Shown piece after piece: positions 1 through 7,970 of a DNA stretch of 64,000 bases; positions within the stretch are counted from its first letter, which is position 1, and every line of letters begins with the position of its first letter. The stretch lies in contig NZ_KK073875.1 of NCBI RefSeq assembly GCF_000585395.1, forward strand, positions 1,268,407 through 1,332,406, given 5' to 3'. Under the pieces are notes generated by a model. It was not told the origin of the DNA. It saw only the letters and a program-made list of their open reading frames with translations, and ran no database searches. A program made the position numbers and the translations under genes. The stretch is from Saccharibacillus sacchari DSM 19268. Its GTDB lineage: Bacteria > Bacillota > Bacilli > Paenibacillales > Paenibacillaceae.

Positions 1-222
1 GCGTCGATCGGCAAGAATCCCTCCGACCGGACCCATCACGAGAAAAGGCAGCGTTCTTGCCGCCAAGGTGATGCCGACCGCCATTCCCGAGCCGGTCAAT
101 TGAAGCATAAGGCTCAAAATCGCCACGCTGCTGAACCAATCGCCGATGCCGCTGACGAAGTTGGCTGCGGCAAGCTTGCGGTAAGCCGGTTCTTTTTTTA
201 ACACTCCAATCAGTTCGTTCAT
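1..222 (-). CDS. MFS transporter, N-terminal part (cut by window edge)
   Basis: The 74 codons present encode the start of a major facilitator superfamily permease of the MFS_3 (enterobactin/macrolide exporter-like) type. The N-terminus runs MNELIGVLKKEPAYRKLAAA, followed by a first membrane helix containing NFVSGIGDWF and a second helix ending in the loop motif GPVGGILADR, which is the family's conserved helix 2-3 loop. The ATG is preceded by a GGAGG-type site. The gene starts 20 bases after the stop of the DUF2087 gene on the same strand, so the two are very probably co-transcribed and the regulator may control export. The substrate cannot be told. The rest of the gene lies outside the window. 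Confidence 0.85.
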   Translation of the reverse strand, partial: MNELIGVLKKEPAYRKLAAANFVSGIGDWFSSVAILSLMLQLTGSGMAVGITLAARTLPFLVMGPVGGILADRR

Positions 223-242
223 TCTTCCCTCCTGCAAGCTTT

Positions 243-596
243 CTAAGAAAGCTCCTCCCAGCGGCGTGCGGCCGACCGGGCATTGCGCCTATATACGTCA
301 TTTTCTCGGGTCATGAAGCCTTGCACGATGAATTCCCGGCGAATCGTGGCAAAGTCTTCGTGATACAAGCGGACATACGCATTGATCTCGCTCTCCTCGT
401 ACTCTCGTTCCCTATCCAGACGGTCAACCAAGTGCTCCAGCACGATCAGCTTCTTTTTCAGTTGGGACGGGATGCTTTTCAGTCGGCCTTCTTTATCGAA
501 AAAGTTCCGGATAACGGAATCTCGTAACTTATGCTGCTGTTCGGACAGACTGATTAGGCTGGGAGAAATCGCTTGATTCGAATATTTTTCTACCAT
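243..596 (-). CDS. DUF2087 domain transcriptional regulator-like protein
   Basis: A 117-aa protein carrying a DUF2087 domain at about residues 33-105, with the family signature of a GRLKSIPSQLKKKLIVLEHL stretch, then YEESEINAYV and DFATIRREF. DUF2087 is often found as the C-terminal part of ArsR/MarR-like regulators or alone, and is thought to be regulatory. AGGAGGTAAG stands upstream of the ATG. It is the first gene of a two-gene operon with an MFS exporter. A strong palindrome lies about 50 bases upstream of its start and is the obvious candidate operator. The DNA-binding role is an inference from context and family, not visible as a classical helix-turn-helix. Confidence 0.8.
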   Translation of the reverse strand: MVEKYSNQAISPSLISLSEQQHKLRDSVIRNFFDKEGRLKSIPSQLKKKLIVLEHLVDRLDREREYEESEINAYVRLYHEDFATIRREFIVQGFMTRENDVYRRNARSAARRWEELS

Positions 597-644
597 CTTG
601 CTTACCTCCTGGGTAATGCGGATTGATCAAATCCGCCTATTTAA

Positions 645-676
645 TTTAACAATTATCTAATTAGTTATTTGTTAAA
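645..676. promoter_or_regulatory. 32-bp inverted repeat, candidate operator
   Basis: Left arm TTTAACAATTATCTAA (645-660) and right arm TTAGTTATTTGTTAAA (661-676) are complementary at 14 of 16 positions with no spacer. It lies 49 bases upstream of the DUF2087 gene start, in an AT-rich promoter zone. The size and symmetry fit a dimeric winged-helix repressor site, so autoregulation of the regulator/exporter operon is a reasonable inference. Confidence 0.6.
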
Positions 677-712
677 ATAGATCATAATAGCTGTCCCCAT
701 GTTTGTCAACGC

Positions 713-747
713 AAAAAAAGCGCCGGCTGCATCGCAGCCAACGCTTT
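713..747 (-). terminator. Rho-independent terminator after the APH-like gene
   Basis: On the minus strand a 13-bp stem with two central mismatches (arms AAGCGTTGGCTGC and GCAGCCGGCGCTT), with a 3-nt loop, is followed by a run of seven T. It sits 33 bases after the stop of the phosphotransferase-like gene. Confidence 0.75.
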
Positions 748-779
748 CTTCTCTTTTTCACCTGCATGCCGTGCAAGAT

Positions 780-1652
780 TTACGCTTCCGGCAGTAGCAT
801 CCGCCAGAACTGCCAAGCCGCTACGTATTCGTTCAGCTCGCTTCGATTCTCCGCAGCACACTGGCCCATCCGGCAGTAGACGCGCAGCAGCGCTTCCTGC
901 ACCAGTCGCTCTTGATCCACGGCTTTCTCGTCCAGCAGCGAATAAGCTTCGAACAGCACTTCCAGCGACAAATCATCCGGCGTCGAGCAGAAAGCCTGCA
1001 CCAGATCGTACAGAACCGGACCCGCCGTCGGCTTCGCTTCCAACACGCCTGCCAGTTCTTTGTCTTGGAAAACGAAGCTCGATGCGTCCATGTTGCCGTG
1101 CAATAAGAATTTGCTTCCCGTATTCGCCAGCGGCTCAAGCAGCAATGCTACGCGTTCGCAATCTTCTGCGGGCTGCAAGCCGTTCAAATTCTCGCGCGCC
1201 TTCGACAGCTCGCGCTCGTTGAATTCGCTCCAAGACGAGCAGGGCTCGGTCAATCGCCCCCATTTGCCTCCGGCTTCGTCCGCTTCGTAACGGTTCAGCA
1301 GCTCGGTCACGAGCAGCGGCAGCCAGACTTTTTTCGAACCGCGGCCTTCCGCGTCGTGTCCCGTCGTTCCGGCAACGTAAGGCTGAACCAGATACCCTTT
1401 GACCGGATCGGCGTACAGAATCTTCGGCAGCAAAGCGCTGTCCGGATAAGCTTTGTGCAGCTGCTCGGTCATCGCGACGTTCTCCGGCGTGTCCATGCGC
1501 AGCGCGTACTTCGGCTTCCCGTCCGCCGTGAGCAGATACGTGCGCTTGCCTTCTTCGTCTTGTTCCGGCTTTTCCCGAAGCTCGACGGTCTCGATGATGC
1601 CTTTCATAAACAAATGCTGAATCGTGGCGTAAATGCGTGGTGCGAGTGTCAT
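780..1652 (-). CDS. aminoglycoside phosphotransferase-like protein, probably inactive kinase fold
   Basis: 290 aa. The C-terminal half resembles the APH/choline-kinase fold: LLHGNMDASSFVF (about 181-194) aligns with the Brenner motif HGDxHxxN, and GVLEAKPTAGPVLYDL (about 200-216) with the metal-binding iD...GpxxyDL segment. In both, the key aspartate is missing: HGD reads HGN, and the Asp of the second motif is a Glu. The N-terminal 75 residues look like a winged-helix or lobe region containing a KYALRMDTPENV strand. It may be a pseudokinase or a diverged APH-like protein. Single gene with its own terminator. A GGGGGA site precedes the ATG. Confidence 0.6.
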   Translation of the reverse strand: MTLAPRIYATIQHLFMKGIIETVELREKPEQDEEGKRTYLLTADGKPKYALRMDTPENVAMTEQLHKAYPDSALLPKILYADPVKGYLVQPYVAGTTGHDAEGRGSKKVWLPLLVTELLNRYEADEAGGKWGRLTEPCSSWSEFNERELSKARENLNGLQPAEDCERVALLLEPLANTGSKFLLHGNMDASSFVFQDKELAGVLEAKPTAGPVLYDLVQAFCSTPDDLSLEVLFEAYSLLDEKAVDQERLVQEALLRVYCRMGQCAAENRSELNEYVAAWQFWRMLLPEA

Positions 1653-1761
1653 GCTTTCTTTTTCCCCCTAGTGCTTGGTTGCCTGTGTGTGTAGATAACT
1701 GACCCATTCTAACACGTAGAGGGAGGTTGGAAAAGGAATTTGTCTGCTGTTTGCGCTTGCA

Positions 1762-3132
1762 TCACTGCACGATGATATTCTGGCTGTTTAAGCTGATCGA
1801 GATAACATCTTCTATAGGCAGTGTTTCGGGCGCCGTCCATATGACTGGGCCACCATCGTGTTGCGTAAAACCAGCCGTCGCCGAAATTTCAGTGCCGTCT
1901 TTAAAATGGACCACCAAATCGAGCTTCTGCACACGATCCGAAGTTGTCCAGTCGATTTTGTCAAAGTGATTTCCGCTCAATGTGACCCCAAGCGGCGATA
2001 CTTCGACTTCGCGTACCTCCACGCCGTCCCAATCGAACTCTGTTCGCCCTTCAAGCTTCTGCGAAATTTGATCCAGATCAAAGGTCACTTCCCAATTCCC
2101 TTGAACCCAATCCTCATATTCGACGAAATAACCTTGAAGCTTCAGCTGTTCCAACTGTTTCATGCTCGAAATATCGAATACGTACTCTTCATAATCTCCA
2201 GCCCAACTCCCGTCAGCGTTATTATAGCGTCCTCTCGATATGGAATAGTCGTAATCCGTTTCTGAGCTTGTTTCTTTGTCAGAAAAATAGAAGTAGCCAT
2301 GATTATACGGTGCCATCTTCCCTTCTCGATTCACTTGAATATGCAACTTGCCATCTACAAAGCCTATATTCGAAATCTTAATCCAAACCATTCCCGGTAA
2401 AGGCACGGACACCTTATTCAGTGGAAGTACATGCAGTTCGTCCATATCCTTTGCTTCGGGCATTTTCGGTCCTCCCATTCCTACGACGCCGTCCAAGTTT
2501 TTCAATACCTCATAAGACTGCGAAGATTGCGATTTCAACAAATGGGTTAGATCCAGCCGGGGATCATAATTTTCGTCCTTATGGGCTCCCCGCAAAAAAG
2601 AGGTGATTCGCAAGGTCATCCGATTTTGCATCTTTCCCGTAACCAAAAAGCGTACGGTTGCCTGTCCCGTTCGGGAATCATAATGAATAGTTTGCGCATT
2701 GTGTGAGGAAGCTCCTTCGACAAAGAAATCATAGATATCCAATGTGGGATCTATACGATGGCCGGCTTTATCCTGCAAACTCACGTAAATTTCTGCCGAC
2801 TCTCCGTCTCGCACAGCTCCAAGCACATTCATTACGATTCCCTGATCCTCACTACTTTGATTGATCGATTTTAATAATCCCACTCGGTCTGCACCGATAT
2901 ACCCAAGAACGCGGCTAAGGTCGATCCAACCGGACGCATTGGCGGCTCCAGCTGCTACGACAAGTGCGAGCACGACTGACCCGGCAATTCCGGCTTTTCG
3001 ACCTAAATTTCGTCTTGTTCGTTTAGATCGTACCGGTAATTTTACAGTGACCAGACCCGCACGTTGATAAACATCTTGCTTAATACGTTTCAGGTTTTCT
3101 GCCGAAAATTCTGCTTCTTTCCTTGCGCTCAT
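1762..3132 (-). CDS. anti-sigma factor-like membrane protein with DUF4179 domain
   Basis: 456 aa from the ATG at 3132, chosen because AGGAGAGGAG lies just upstream; a longer reading would overlap the sigma gene. The layout is a short cytoplasmic segment (1-45), one membrane helix (about 49-68, AGIAGSVVLALVVAAGAANA) and a long extracytoplasmic part. The region following the helix (GIVMNVLGAVRDGESAEIYV) is typical of the DUF4179 domain, and the C-terminal beta-rich part resembles DUF5643. Such proteins are encoded next to ECF sigma genes and hold the sigma factor at the membrane. Five bases separate it from the sigma stop, which fits co-transcription and this role. The signal sensed is unknown. 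Confidence 0.75.
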   Translation of the reverse strand: MSARKEAEFSAENLKRIKQDVYQRAGLVTVKLPVRSKRTRRNLGRKAGIAGSVVLALVVAAGAANASGWIDLSRVLGYIGADRVGLLKSINQSSEDQGIVMNVLGAVRDGESAEIYVSLQDKAGHRIDPTLDIYDFFVEGASSHNAQTIHYDSRTGQATVRFLVTGKMQNRMTLRITSFLRGAHKDENYDPRLDLTHLLKSQSSQSYEVLKNLDGVVGMGGPKMPEAKDMDELHVLPLNKVSVPLPGMVWIKISNIGFVDGKLHIQVNREGKMAPYNHGYFYFSDKETSSETDYDYSISRGRYNNADGSWAGDYEEYVFDISSMKQLEQLKLQGYFVEYEDWVQGNWEVTFDLDQISQKLEGRTEFDWDGVEVREVEVSPLGVTLSGNHFDKIDWTTSDRVQKLDLVVHFKDGTEISATAGFTQHDGGPVIWTAPETLPIEDVISISLNSQNIIVQ

Positions 3133-3137
3133 AGATC

Positions 3138-3689
3138 CTACTCCTCTCCTCTTTGTTTCTTGACCCACCAATGCCTTAGTCTTTGCTTGGCTCTATACAA
3201 TCGATTTTGCACCTGCCTGACGTCCAATGACATCATGTCGGAAATTTCTCCGGCTTTTTGCCCCTGGTAAAAACGTCGATTCACGATTTCCCGTTCCGGT
3301 TCCGGCAGTTCCTGTACAGCTTGTTTCAACGCTTTCGCTTCTTCTTCACGTTCCAAAGCCTCTGCAATATTCTCATTGTAAATGTCATTTTCACGCAGCG
3401 AAAAAGTAGAGTCGCGGCTCAATTTACGGCAGCGGTCGATCGCTTTGTAACGGATTGCCGTCGCCAGATAGGTTTTCAGGCTTGCTTTGGCGGGATCGTA
3501 AGCCTCCGGCTTTTGCCACAATTCGAAAAAGACGTCCGCCGCGCATTCTTCAATCTCTTGCGCCGAATCGGTATGTAATACGGATTGCGCCACGGACCAC
3601 AGCAGTCCTGCATAAGCATCCATGACCTGTTCCAAAGCCTGCGGCTCCCGCGCAATTAGCGCCTGCCTGATTTTTTGATCATCGATCAC
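3138..3689 (-). CDS. ECF-type RNA polymerase sigma factor
   Basis: 183 aa, normal length for a sigma-70 family ECF factor. Region 2 spans about residues 10-95 (YAGLLWSVAQSVL, DVFFELWQKPEAYDP, LKTYLATAIRYKAIDRCRK). Region 4 spans about 125-178 (LPEPEREIVNRRFYQGQKAG, then VRQVQNRLYRAKQRLR as the recognition helix). It would direct polymerase to a small regulon, probably including its own promoter, and is kept inactive by the membrane protein encoded directly downstream. Confidence 0.9.
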   Translation of the reverse strand: MIDDQKIRQALIAREPQALEQVMDAYAGLLWSVAQSVLHTDSAQEIEECAADVFFELWQKPEAYDPAKASLKTYLATAIRYKAIDRCRKLSRDSTFSLRENDIYNENIAEALEREEEAKALKQAVQELPEPEREIVNRRFYQGQKAGEISDMMSLDVRQVQNRLYRAKQRLRHWWVKKQRGEE

Positions 3690-3789
3690 TGGCCGACCTC
3701 CTCTCCTGTTCCTGTATCATCGTGCTCGTTTATGTATTCGTTCGCGTTTTTCCTTTTTCTCAATGATTCCCGAAAAAAGTTCGAAAAGC

Positions 3790-3826
3790 AAAAAAGACAG
3801 ATTCTCGCTGATGCGAAAACCTGCCT
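3790..3826 (-). terminator. Rho-independent terminator of the transcarbamylase operon
   Basis: On the minus strand a 14-bp stem (AGGCAGGTTTTCGC with GCGAGAATCTGTCT, three G-U pairs and no mismatch) and a 4-nt loop are followed by six T. It lies 18 bases after the stop of the last operon gene. Confidence 0.85.
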
Positions 3827-3844
3827 TTCACGCGTTCTGCCGAT

Positions 3845-4408
3845 TTACGACTCGAACAGTTCGGGATAATGCTCGGGGCATACGCAATTCCGGCTTGCGT
3901 CGGGCGGCTGGATCAACAGCTCCCGCAGCGGATGCAGACGGTCTTCCAGCCCTTCCGCGGCCGCATCGACGGTAGGCGCGCTAACCTCGTACGGATCGTC
4001 CGGATCGGACACGCTGATCGTCAAATTGTCGCGATAAATCCAGACGAAAGCCGGCACGCCTCCGATCTCCGTATGTCCGGGTTGTCCCAGATCGGGGTAA
4101 CCTTTGACGGAGGGACGCCACACCGGATCTTCCTCGCCCGGCGCGAGCGGATGCAAAACGATTCCGAGCGCTTCGCAGACCGACTCCAACTGCTCGCGTC
4201 CTTCGAAGCGAATCGCCGCGGCAAGCCGGTCTCCGTCGCCCGCGTGTCCGCCGCTTGCCCGGCGATAGCGCAGATAACGCAGCTTTTTCCCCCATTGTAC
4301 CAGCTCTTCCGGCGAATGCCGCTCGTACAAATAACGCAGCCAACGCTCCTCCGGCGAGACTTGGAAGTCGCCGCGCGGGTCGTCGGACCTTTTCCATAAT
4401 CCGCTCAT
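3845..4408 (-). CDS. unknown protein, paralogue of the product at 5358-5939
   Basis: 187 aa, soluble, not recognised. It shares a clear pattern with the first gene of the operon: RYLYE....EL..W.K.LR..R.RRA, then GDRLAAAIR and LE.VCEALGI.L, then P.LGQPGH...GVPAFVW..R..L.ISVSD.DDPY.V, ending C.PEHYPELF. The PGH-x-x-x-x-G-x-PA-x-VW and ISxxDxP blocks are the strongest. It begins inside the stop of the transcarbamylase gene (ATGA overlap of 4 bases), so translation is probably coupled. A role tied to the transcarbamylase, such as partner or substrate-binding subunit, is only an inference from the operon. Confidence 0.75.
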   Translation of the reverse strand: MSGLWKRSDDPRGDFQVSPEERWLRYLYERHSPEELVQWGKKLRYLRYRRASGGHAGDGDRLAAAIRFEGREQLESVCEALGIVLHPLAPGEEDPVWRPSVKGYPDLGQPGHTEIGGVPAFVWIYRDNLTISVSDPDDPYEVSAPTVDAAAEGLEDRLHPLRELLIQPPDASRNCVCPEHYPELFES

Positions 4409-5310
4409 TCCGCGCCACTCTCCTTTTCTCCGGTTTGCTGCAAGGACAAAATAATCGCTTGCTGCACCGTCAGTAGGTAGCGCTTGAACGCATACCCAAC
4501 GAACCGCTCAGACTCGATCGCATCGCCAGATACTTCTTCTCCTCGGTAAAAAGGAGGGCAAGGATTGAGCAGCACGCCCGGATTCGCAAGCCGCAAGCGT
4601 TCTGCCGTGACCTGATATTTTCCCACATAACCCGGCGTACGCAGACCATCCGGCAGGGAATCGGTCAGAATCACGTCGCTACCGTTTAACGCCTGTTCGA
4701 TATCCGTGTAAAAAGCATAATTCCGAAGACTGGCGACTTCATTTCGGCACGCTTCGCCGGGTTCAAGCTCATAGCCTTCCGCGCAAACATGGCGAAACTC
4801 CAAATTCATCGCCTGTGCCGCTTCCGCCCAGCTTCGTCCAATATTGTTCATCGGCCCCACGTAAACGTAAATCAGGTTCCGATAATCCGGACGCCGCTGC
4901 TTTAACGCATACAGGTCGGCCAAAATTTCGCATGGATGGCTTAAAGAGGTCATGGCGTTGACAACCGGGATCGGCGAAGATTCGGCAAGCTCGCGCAGAC
5001 GCGGCTCATCCGCATGCCGCACGATCAAGCCGTCCGCCCAGTTGGCAGCATACCCGGCGACATCCCGCAATTCTTCGCGTTTATCCAAAGTGGACGGCGG
5101 GAACATTACGCAATCCCCGCCCAGTTCCCGAATGCCGCGCTCGAACGTCAATCGGGTGCGCAAACTGGACTCCGGGAAAAACAGCAAAAACGTTCGCCCT
5201 TCCAGCAGTCGCTCACGCTTCGGGTGCGAACGCAAACGATCCGCCGACTCGAACAACGCTTCGATCTCGTCGGCGGTCCAATCGGACAGGTTAATCAGAT
5301 GTTTCGTCAT
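4405..5310 (-). CDS. aspartate/ornithine carbamoyltransferase family protein, atypical
   Basis: 301 aa, full length for the family. Known members move a carbamoyl group from carbamoyl phosphate to an amino group. The carbamoyl-phosphate motif reads FFPESSLRTRLTFE (about 49-62), where the usual SxRTR site has Leu in place of Thr. The 80s-loop equivalent DKREELRD is present. HPCE (about 126) replaces HPxQ, and NPCPPFYRGEEV (about 252) stands where ornithine enzymes have HCLP and aspartate enzymes have HPGPxNRGxE. The substitutions make ordinary ArgF or PyrB activity doubtful and suggest another acceptor amine. Middle gene of three in an operon, with no arginine or pyrimidine genes nearby. Confidence 0.8.
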   Translation of the reverse strand: MTKHLINLSDWTADEIEALFESADRLRSHPKRERLLEGRTFLLFFPESSLRTRLTFERGIRELGGDCVMFPPSTLDKREELRDVAGYAANWADGLIVRHADEPRLRELAESSPIPVVNAMTSLSHPCEILADLYALKQRRPDYRNLIYVYVGPMNNIGRSWAEAAQAMNLEFRHVCAEGYELEPGEACRNEVASLRNYAFYTDIEQALNGSDVILTDSLPDGLRTPGYVGKYQVTAERLRLANPGVLLNPCPPFYRGEEVSGDAIESERFVGYAFKRYLLTVQQAIILSLQQTGEKESGAE

Positions 5311-5357
5311 CCGTTCCTCCTTTTCGCCTATCCCCCAGGAACGGGTTCAAAGCCGCA

Positions 5358-5939
5358 TCAAGAAAAATATTCGGGATAAAACTTCGGAGCCAGGCAGTGC
5401 TTGTCATTCAAAGGAGGATCGACGATCTGACTCGCCAGACCCAATTCCCCGAGTTTGACTTCGATCTTCTCCACGGCCTTGATCGTGCGCGGCGTGACGT
5501 CGAACGGCTTATCCGCATCCGAGATCGTAATCACCAGACGCTCGCGGCGAACCCAGACATGCGCGGGCAATCCGAACAGCTTCAGATGTCCGGGTTGACG
5601 CAGGTTGATATAACTCGGAATACGGAATCCGTCCGCCGCCGCACTCGCTTCGTCCGTCTCCGGTAGTTGTTCTAATGTAATGTCCAACTTCGCGCAAGTC
5701 TGCTCCAATTCCTCCAACGAGGTGATACGAAGCGCTGCCATCAGTCGATCGCGATCCCCCGTCTGGTCGGCATTGGCGCGGCAAAAACGAAAGATATGCA
5801 AACGGCGTGCCCATTCCTTCAGTTCGAGCCGGGGATGGGTTTCATAGAAATAGCGGAACCACAATTCTTCCGTCTCTTCCTTCGTTGGCACATGACGCTT
5901 GGGCTTCTTTTTCTCGGGTCTGATAAACAATCTCCACAT
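5358..5939 (-). CDS. unknown protein, paralogue of the product at 3845-4408
   Basis: 193 aa, soluble, basic N-terminus (RPEKKKPKRH). The body carries the same blocks as the third operon gene: RYFYETHP...LKEWARRL, FCRANAD, GDRDRLMAALR, LEELEQTCAKLDITL, LRQPGHLKLFGLPAHVWVRR, VITISDADKPFDVT, and a C-terminal CLAPKFYPEYFS. The gene is first in the operon and ends 47 bases before the transcarbamylase start. A conserved cysteine near the C-terminus followed by P-x-x-YPE-x-F is shared by both copies. I do not recognise a named domain. Confidence 0.75.
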   Translation of the reverse strand: MWRLFIRPEKKKPKRHVPTKEETEELWFRYFYETHPRLELKEWARRLHIFRFCRANADQTGDRDRLMAALRITSLEELEQTCAKLDITLEQLPETDEASAAADGFRIPSYINLRQPGHLKLFGLPAHVWVRRERLVITISDADKPFDVTPRTIKAVEKIEVKLGELGLASQIVDPPLNDKHCLAPKFYPEYFS

Positions 5940-6092
5940 GGACGATCCCTCCCGTTTCGGTTGATTCGGAAAAGGGGCCGGAGCGCCGACTCGCCTTCTT
6001 CCTCTTACCGTTATTGTACCCGCTACAGAGCGGATTACGAGGTTCTGCGCTCAATTTTACACAGAATATCGAATTTTCATGTTCTTCGATCA

Positions 6093-6121
6093 TTGACCGT
6101 TCCAAGCCGTAAGCGTATTCT
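6093..6121 (+). promoter_or_regulatory. candidate sigma-A promoter for the deacetylase gene
   Basis: TTGACC (6093-6098), a 17-base spacer and TATTCT (6116-6121) lie about 90 bases upstream of the polysaccharide deacetylase start. The presumed leader then contains an 8-bp inverted repeat, GCAAGCTT (6154-6161) with AAGCTTGC (6183-6190), which could be an operator or a leader hairpin. Confidence 0.5.
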
Positions 6122-6208
6122 ATTCGTGGAATCGAGACCCATCCATACAAAAGGCAAGCTTGGATTATATGGATTCAACCTAAAGCTTGCTCAACCAAGG
6201 AGGCTTTT

Positions 6209-7018
6209 ATGACTATCAGTTTGAACCTTTTTCCCGGCGGACGGCACAAAGCTTTGACGTTCAGCTATGACGACGGGCGCGCGCAGGATCGGCGGCTCGT
6301 CGAGATTTTCAATCGCCATAAGCTAAAAGCAACCTTCCACCTGAACTCCGGTACATTCGATGAACCCGGCTATGTGACGTATGAAGAGATGGCTTCGCTG
6401 TACGCGGGTCATGAAGTGTCGGCTCATACGGTAACGCATCCGTTTCTGGAACGGATTCCGCGTGAGCGATTGATTATGGAAGTCATGGACGATCGCGGCG
6501 CGCTGGAGGAATTGGTCGGCTATCCGGTGCGCGGCATGTCGTATCCGTTCGGCACGTATACGGAAGAAGTCGCTCAGTTAGTCGGGTCGCTGGGAATTCG
6601 CTACTGCCGGACGGTCGAGTCGACCGGACAGTTCAATGTGCCGGTGCGTCCGCTGACGTGGCACCCGACCTGCCATCACAAGCAAATGCGCGAGCACGGA
6701 GAAAAATTCTTAGAGCTGTCGCCGCCTGCCCACTATGCGAATCTGACTTTGCTTTACGTATGGGGACATAGCTTCGAGTTCGACAACGACGACAACTGGC
6801 AGGAGATCGAACAATTCTGCGCCGATCTGTCTGGACGCGAAGACATCTGGTATGCGACGAATATCGAAATCGCGGATTATTTGGAAGCGCTGCGGCGATT
6901 GGAGTTTTCGGTAAGCGGGTCGATCGTACATAATCCGTCGGCGATTGCGGTATGGATTACGGCGGACGGGCAAGCGGTTGAGATTCAGGGCGGGGAAACG
7001 AAACAGTTGGACAACTAA
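6209..7018 (+). CDS. polysaccharide deacetylase (carbohydrate esterase 4 fold)
   Basis: 269 aa, no signal peptide seen. The NodB-homology domain covers roughly residues 14-150: ALTFSYDDGRAQDRRL gives the metal/catalytic aspartate pair (usually TFDDG, here SYDDG), HEVSAHTVTHPF supplies the two metal histidines (SxHTxxH), and MSYPFGTYTEE corresponds to the RxPYG-like motif. HSFEFDND near residue 190 may supply the last motif. Known relatives remove N- or O-acetyl groups from glycans. The lack of an export signal points to an intracellular substrate or to another export route. AAGGAGG precedes the ATG. Confidence 0.85.
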   Translation: MTISLNLFPGGRHKALTFSYDDGRAQDRRLVEIFNRHKLKATFHLNSGTFDEPGYVTYEEMASLYAGHEVSAHTVTHPFLERIPRERLIMEVMDDRGALEELVGYPVRGMSYPFGTYTEEVAQLVGSLGIRYCRTVESTGQFNVPVRPLTWHPTCHHKQMREHGEKFLELSPPAHYANLTLLYVWGHSFEFDNDDNWQEIEQFCADLSGREDIWYATNIEIADYLEALRRLEFSVSGSIVHNPSAIAVWITADGQAVEIQGGETKQLDN

Positions 7019-7126
7019 AAGCGGAGAGGCAAAAGGCGTGACCGACACGCAACTTTTTCGCTTGGGCAGCGTCTTTTATGGAAGAATGTTCCTGGTACGA
7101 ATTTGAACGTAAAGGAGTCTTCCTAC

Positions 7127-7963
7127 ATGATCGCTGCCAAAAGAAAAAAGATATCCAAAGCTCGCCTTGTGCTGATTGCCAGTCTTGTTTTGCCCGGTTC
7201 GTTTACCCAGGACTTTTCCGTAAAAGCTGCGACGCTCCCTTCTGCCATAACGGCTGCAGGAGCCGGAGCTTCTTCCGTGTTCGAGACCGAAGGCTTATCT
7301 TTGAACGGGCGCACTTTCGTTCCGCTTCGTACGGTGTCCGAGCATTTAGGCGCTAAAGTATTATGGAATGCGCCGGAACGAATGACGGAAGTTCGTTACG
7401 GAGGCACTCTTATTGCGTTTAGCGTCAATTCCAACCGGGTTCGCATGGGCAACCGCAGCGTATCGCTCGATACGGCTCCTCGAATCGTCGATAATCGTTT
7501 GTACGTGCCAATCAAGCCGTTTGTCCGTCAATTCGGCGGAACTTTGGCCTGGAACGCCAAAACTCAACAAACGATTTATACCTTGGGAGGGCGCACGGTA
7601 CGGGTCAATTTTGCTCCTCGGATTTACGCGCCTAAAATTACCGATTCCCGCATCCAAGCATTGACTCAAGCCGCCGATCGAATCGCCGATCCTTCCGAAT
7701 ACACTCAGGTGCGCCGAGAATTCAGGCCTTATTTTACGGATCGTTATCTCAACAAAGTGATTCGTTCGGGCGGAACGGGCGGCTCCAAAGAACCGTTTAC
7801 CGGCAAAGCCGAATTGATCGAATACGACGGACAGCCGGTGATCCGGCAAGGCGGGTTTCAAGATGATGCCGGAGGATTGTTCGTGGATCGGATGTTAAGG
7901 CTCGTTTACGAAAACGGGAAATGGGTGATCGAGGAAGTAAGCTTCCGGTCTTGGATGCCTTAA
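7127..7963 (+). CDS. exported protein with copper amine oxidase N-terminal (stalk) domain
   Basis: 278 aa from ATG 7127, chosen for AAAGGAG nine bases upstream. It has a basic N-terminus and hydrophobic stretch (about 12-35), so is exported or anchored. Two copper-amine-oxidase-like stalk repeats follow: LNGRTFVPLRTVSEHLGAKVLWN (about 57-79) and VDNRLYVPIKPFVRQFGGTLAWN (about 119-141). The remaining approximately 130 residues look like a small alpha+beta domain (LIEYDGQPVIRQGGF, LVYENGKWVIEEVSF) of the kind found after stalk domains in Paenibacillaceae. There is no enzyme motif. A cell-wall binding or scaffold role is inferred from the family. Confidence 0.8.
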   Translation: MIAAKRKKISKARLVLIASLVLPGSFTQDFSVKAATLPSAITAAGAGASSVFETEGLSLNGRTFVPLRTVSEHLGAKVLWNAPERMTEVRYGGTLIAFSVNSNRVRMGNRSVSLDTAPRIVDNRLYVPIKPFVRQFGGTLAWNAKTQQTIYTLGGRTVRVNFAPRIYAPKITDSRIQALTQAADRIADPSEYTQVRREFRPYFTDRYLNKVIRSGGTGGSKEPFTGKAELIEYDGQPVIRQGGFQDDAGGLFVDRMLRLVYENGKWVIEEVSFRSWMP

Positions 7964-7970
7964 GGGATGA

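Noticed and set aside
4405-5310. Calling this gene argF or pyrB
   Set aside because: Three signature sites deviate (SLRTR, HPCE, NPCP) and no arginine or pyrimidine genes are nearby.
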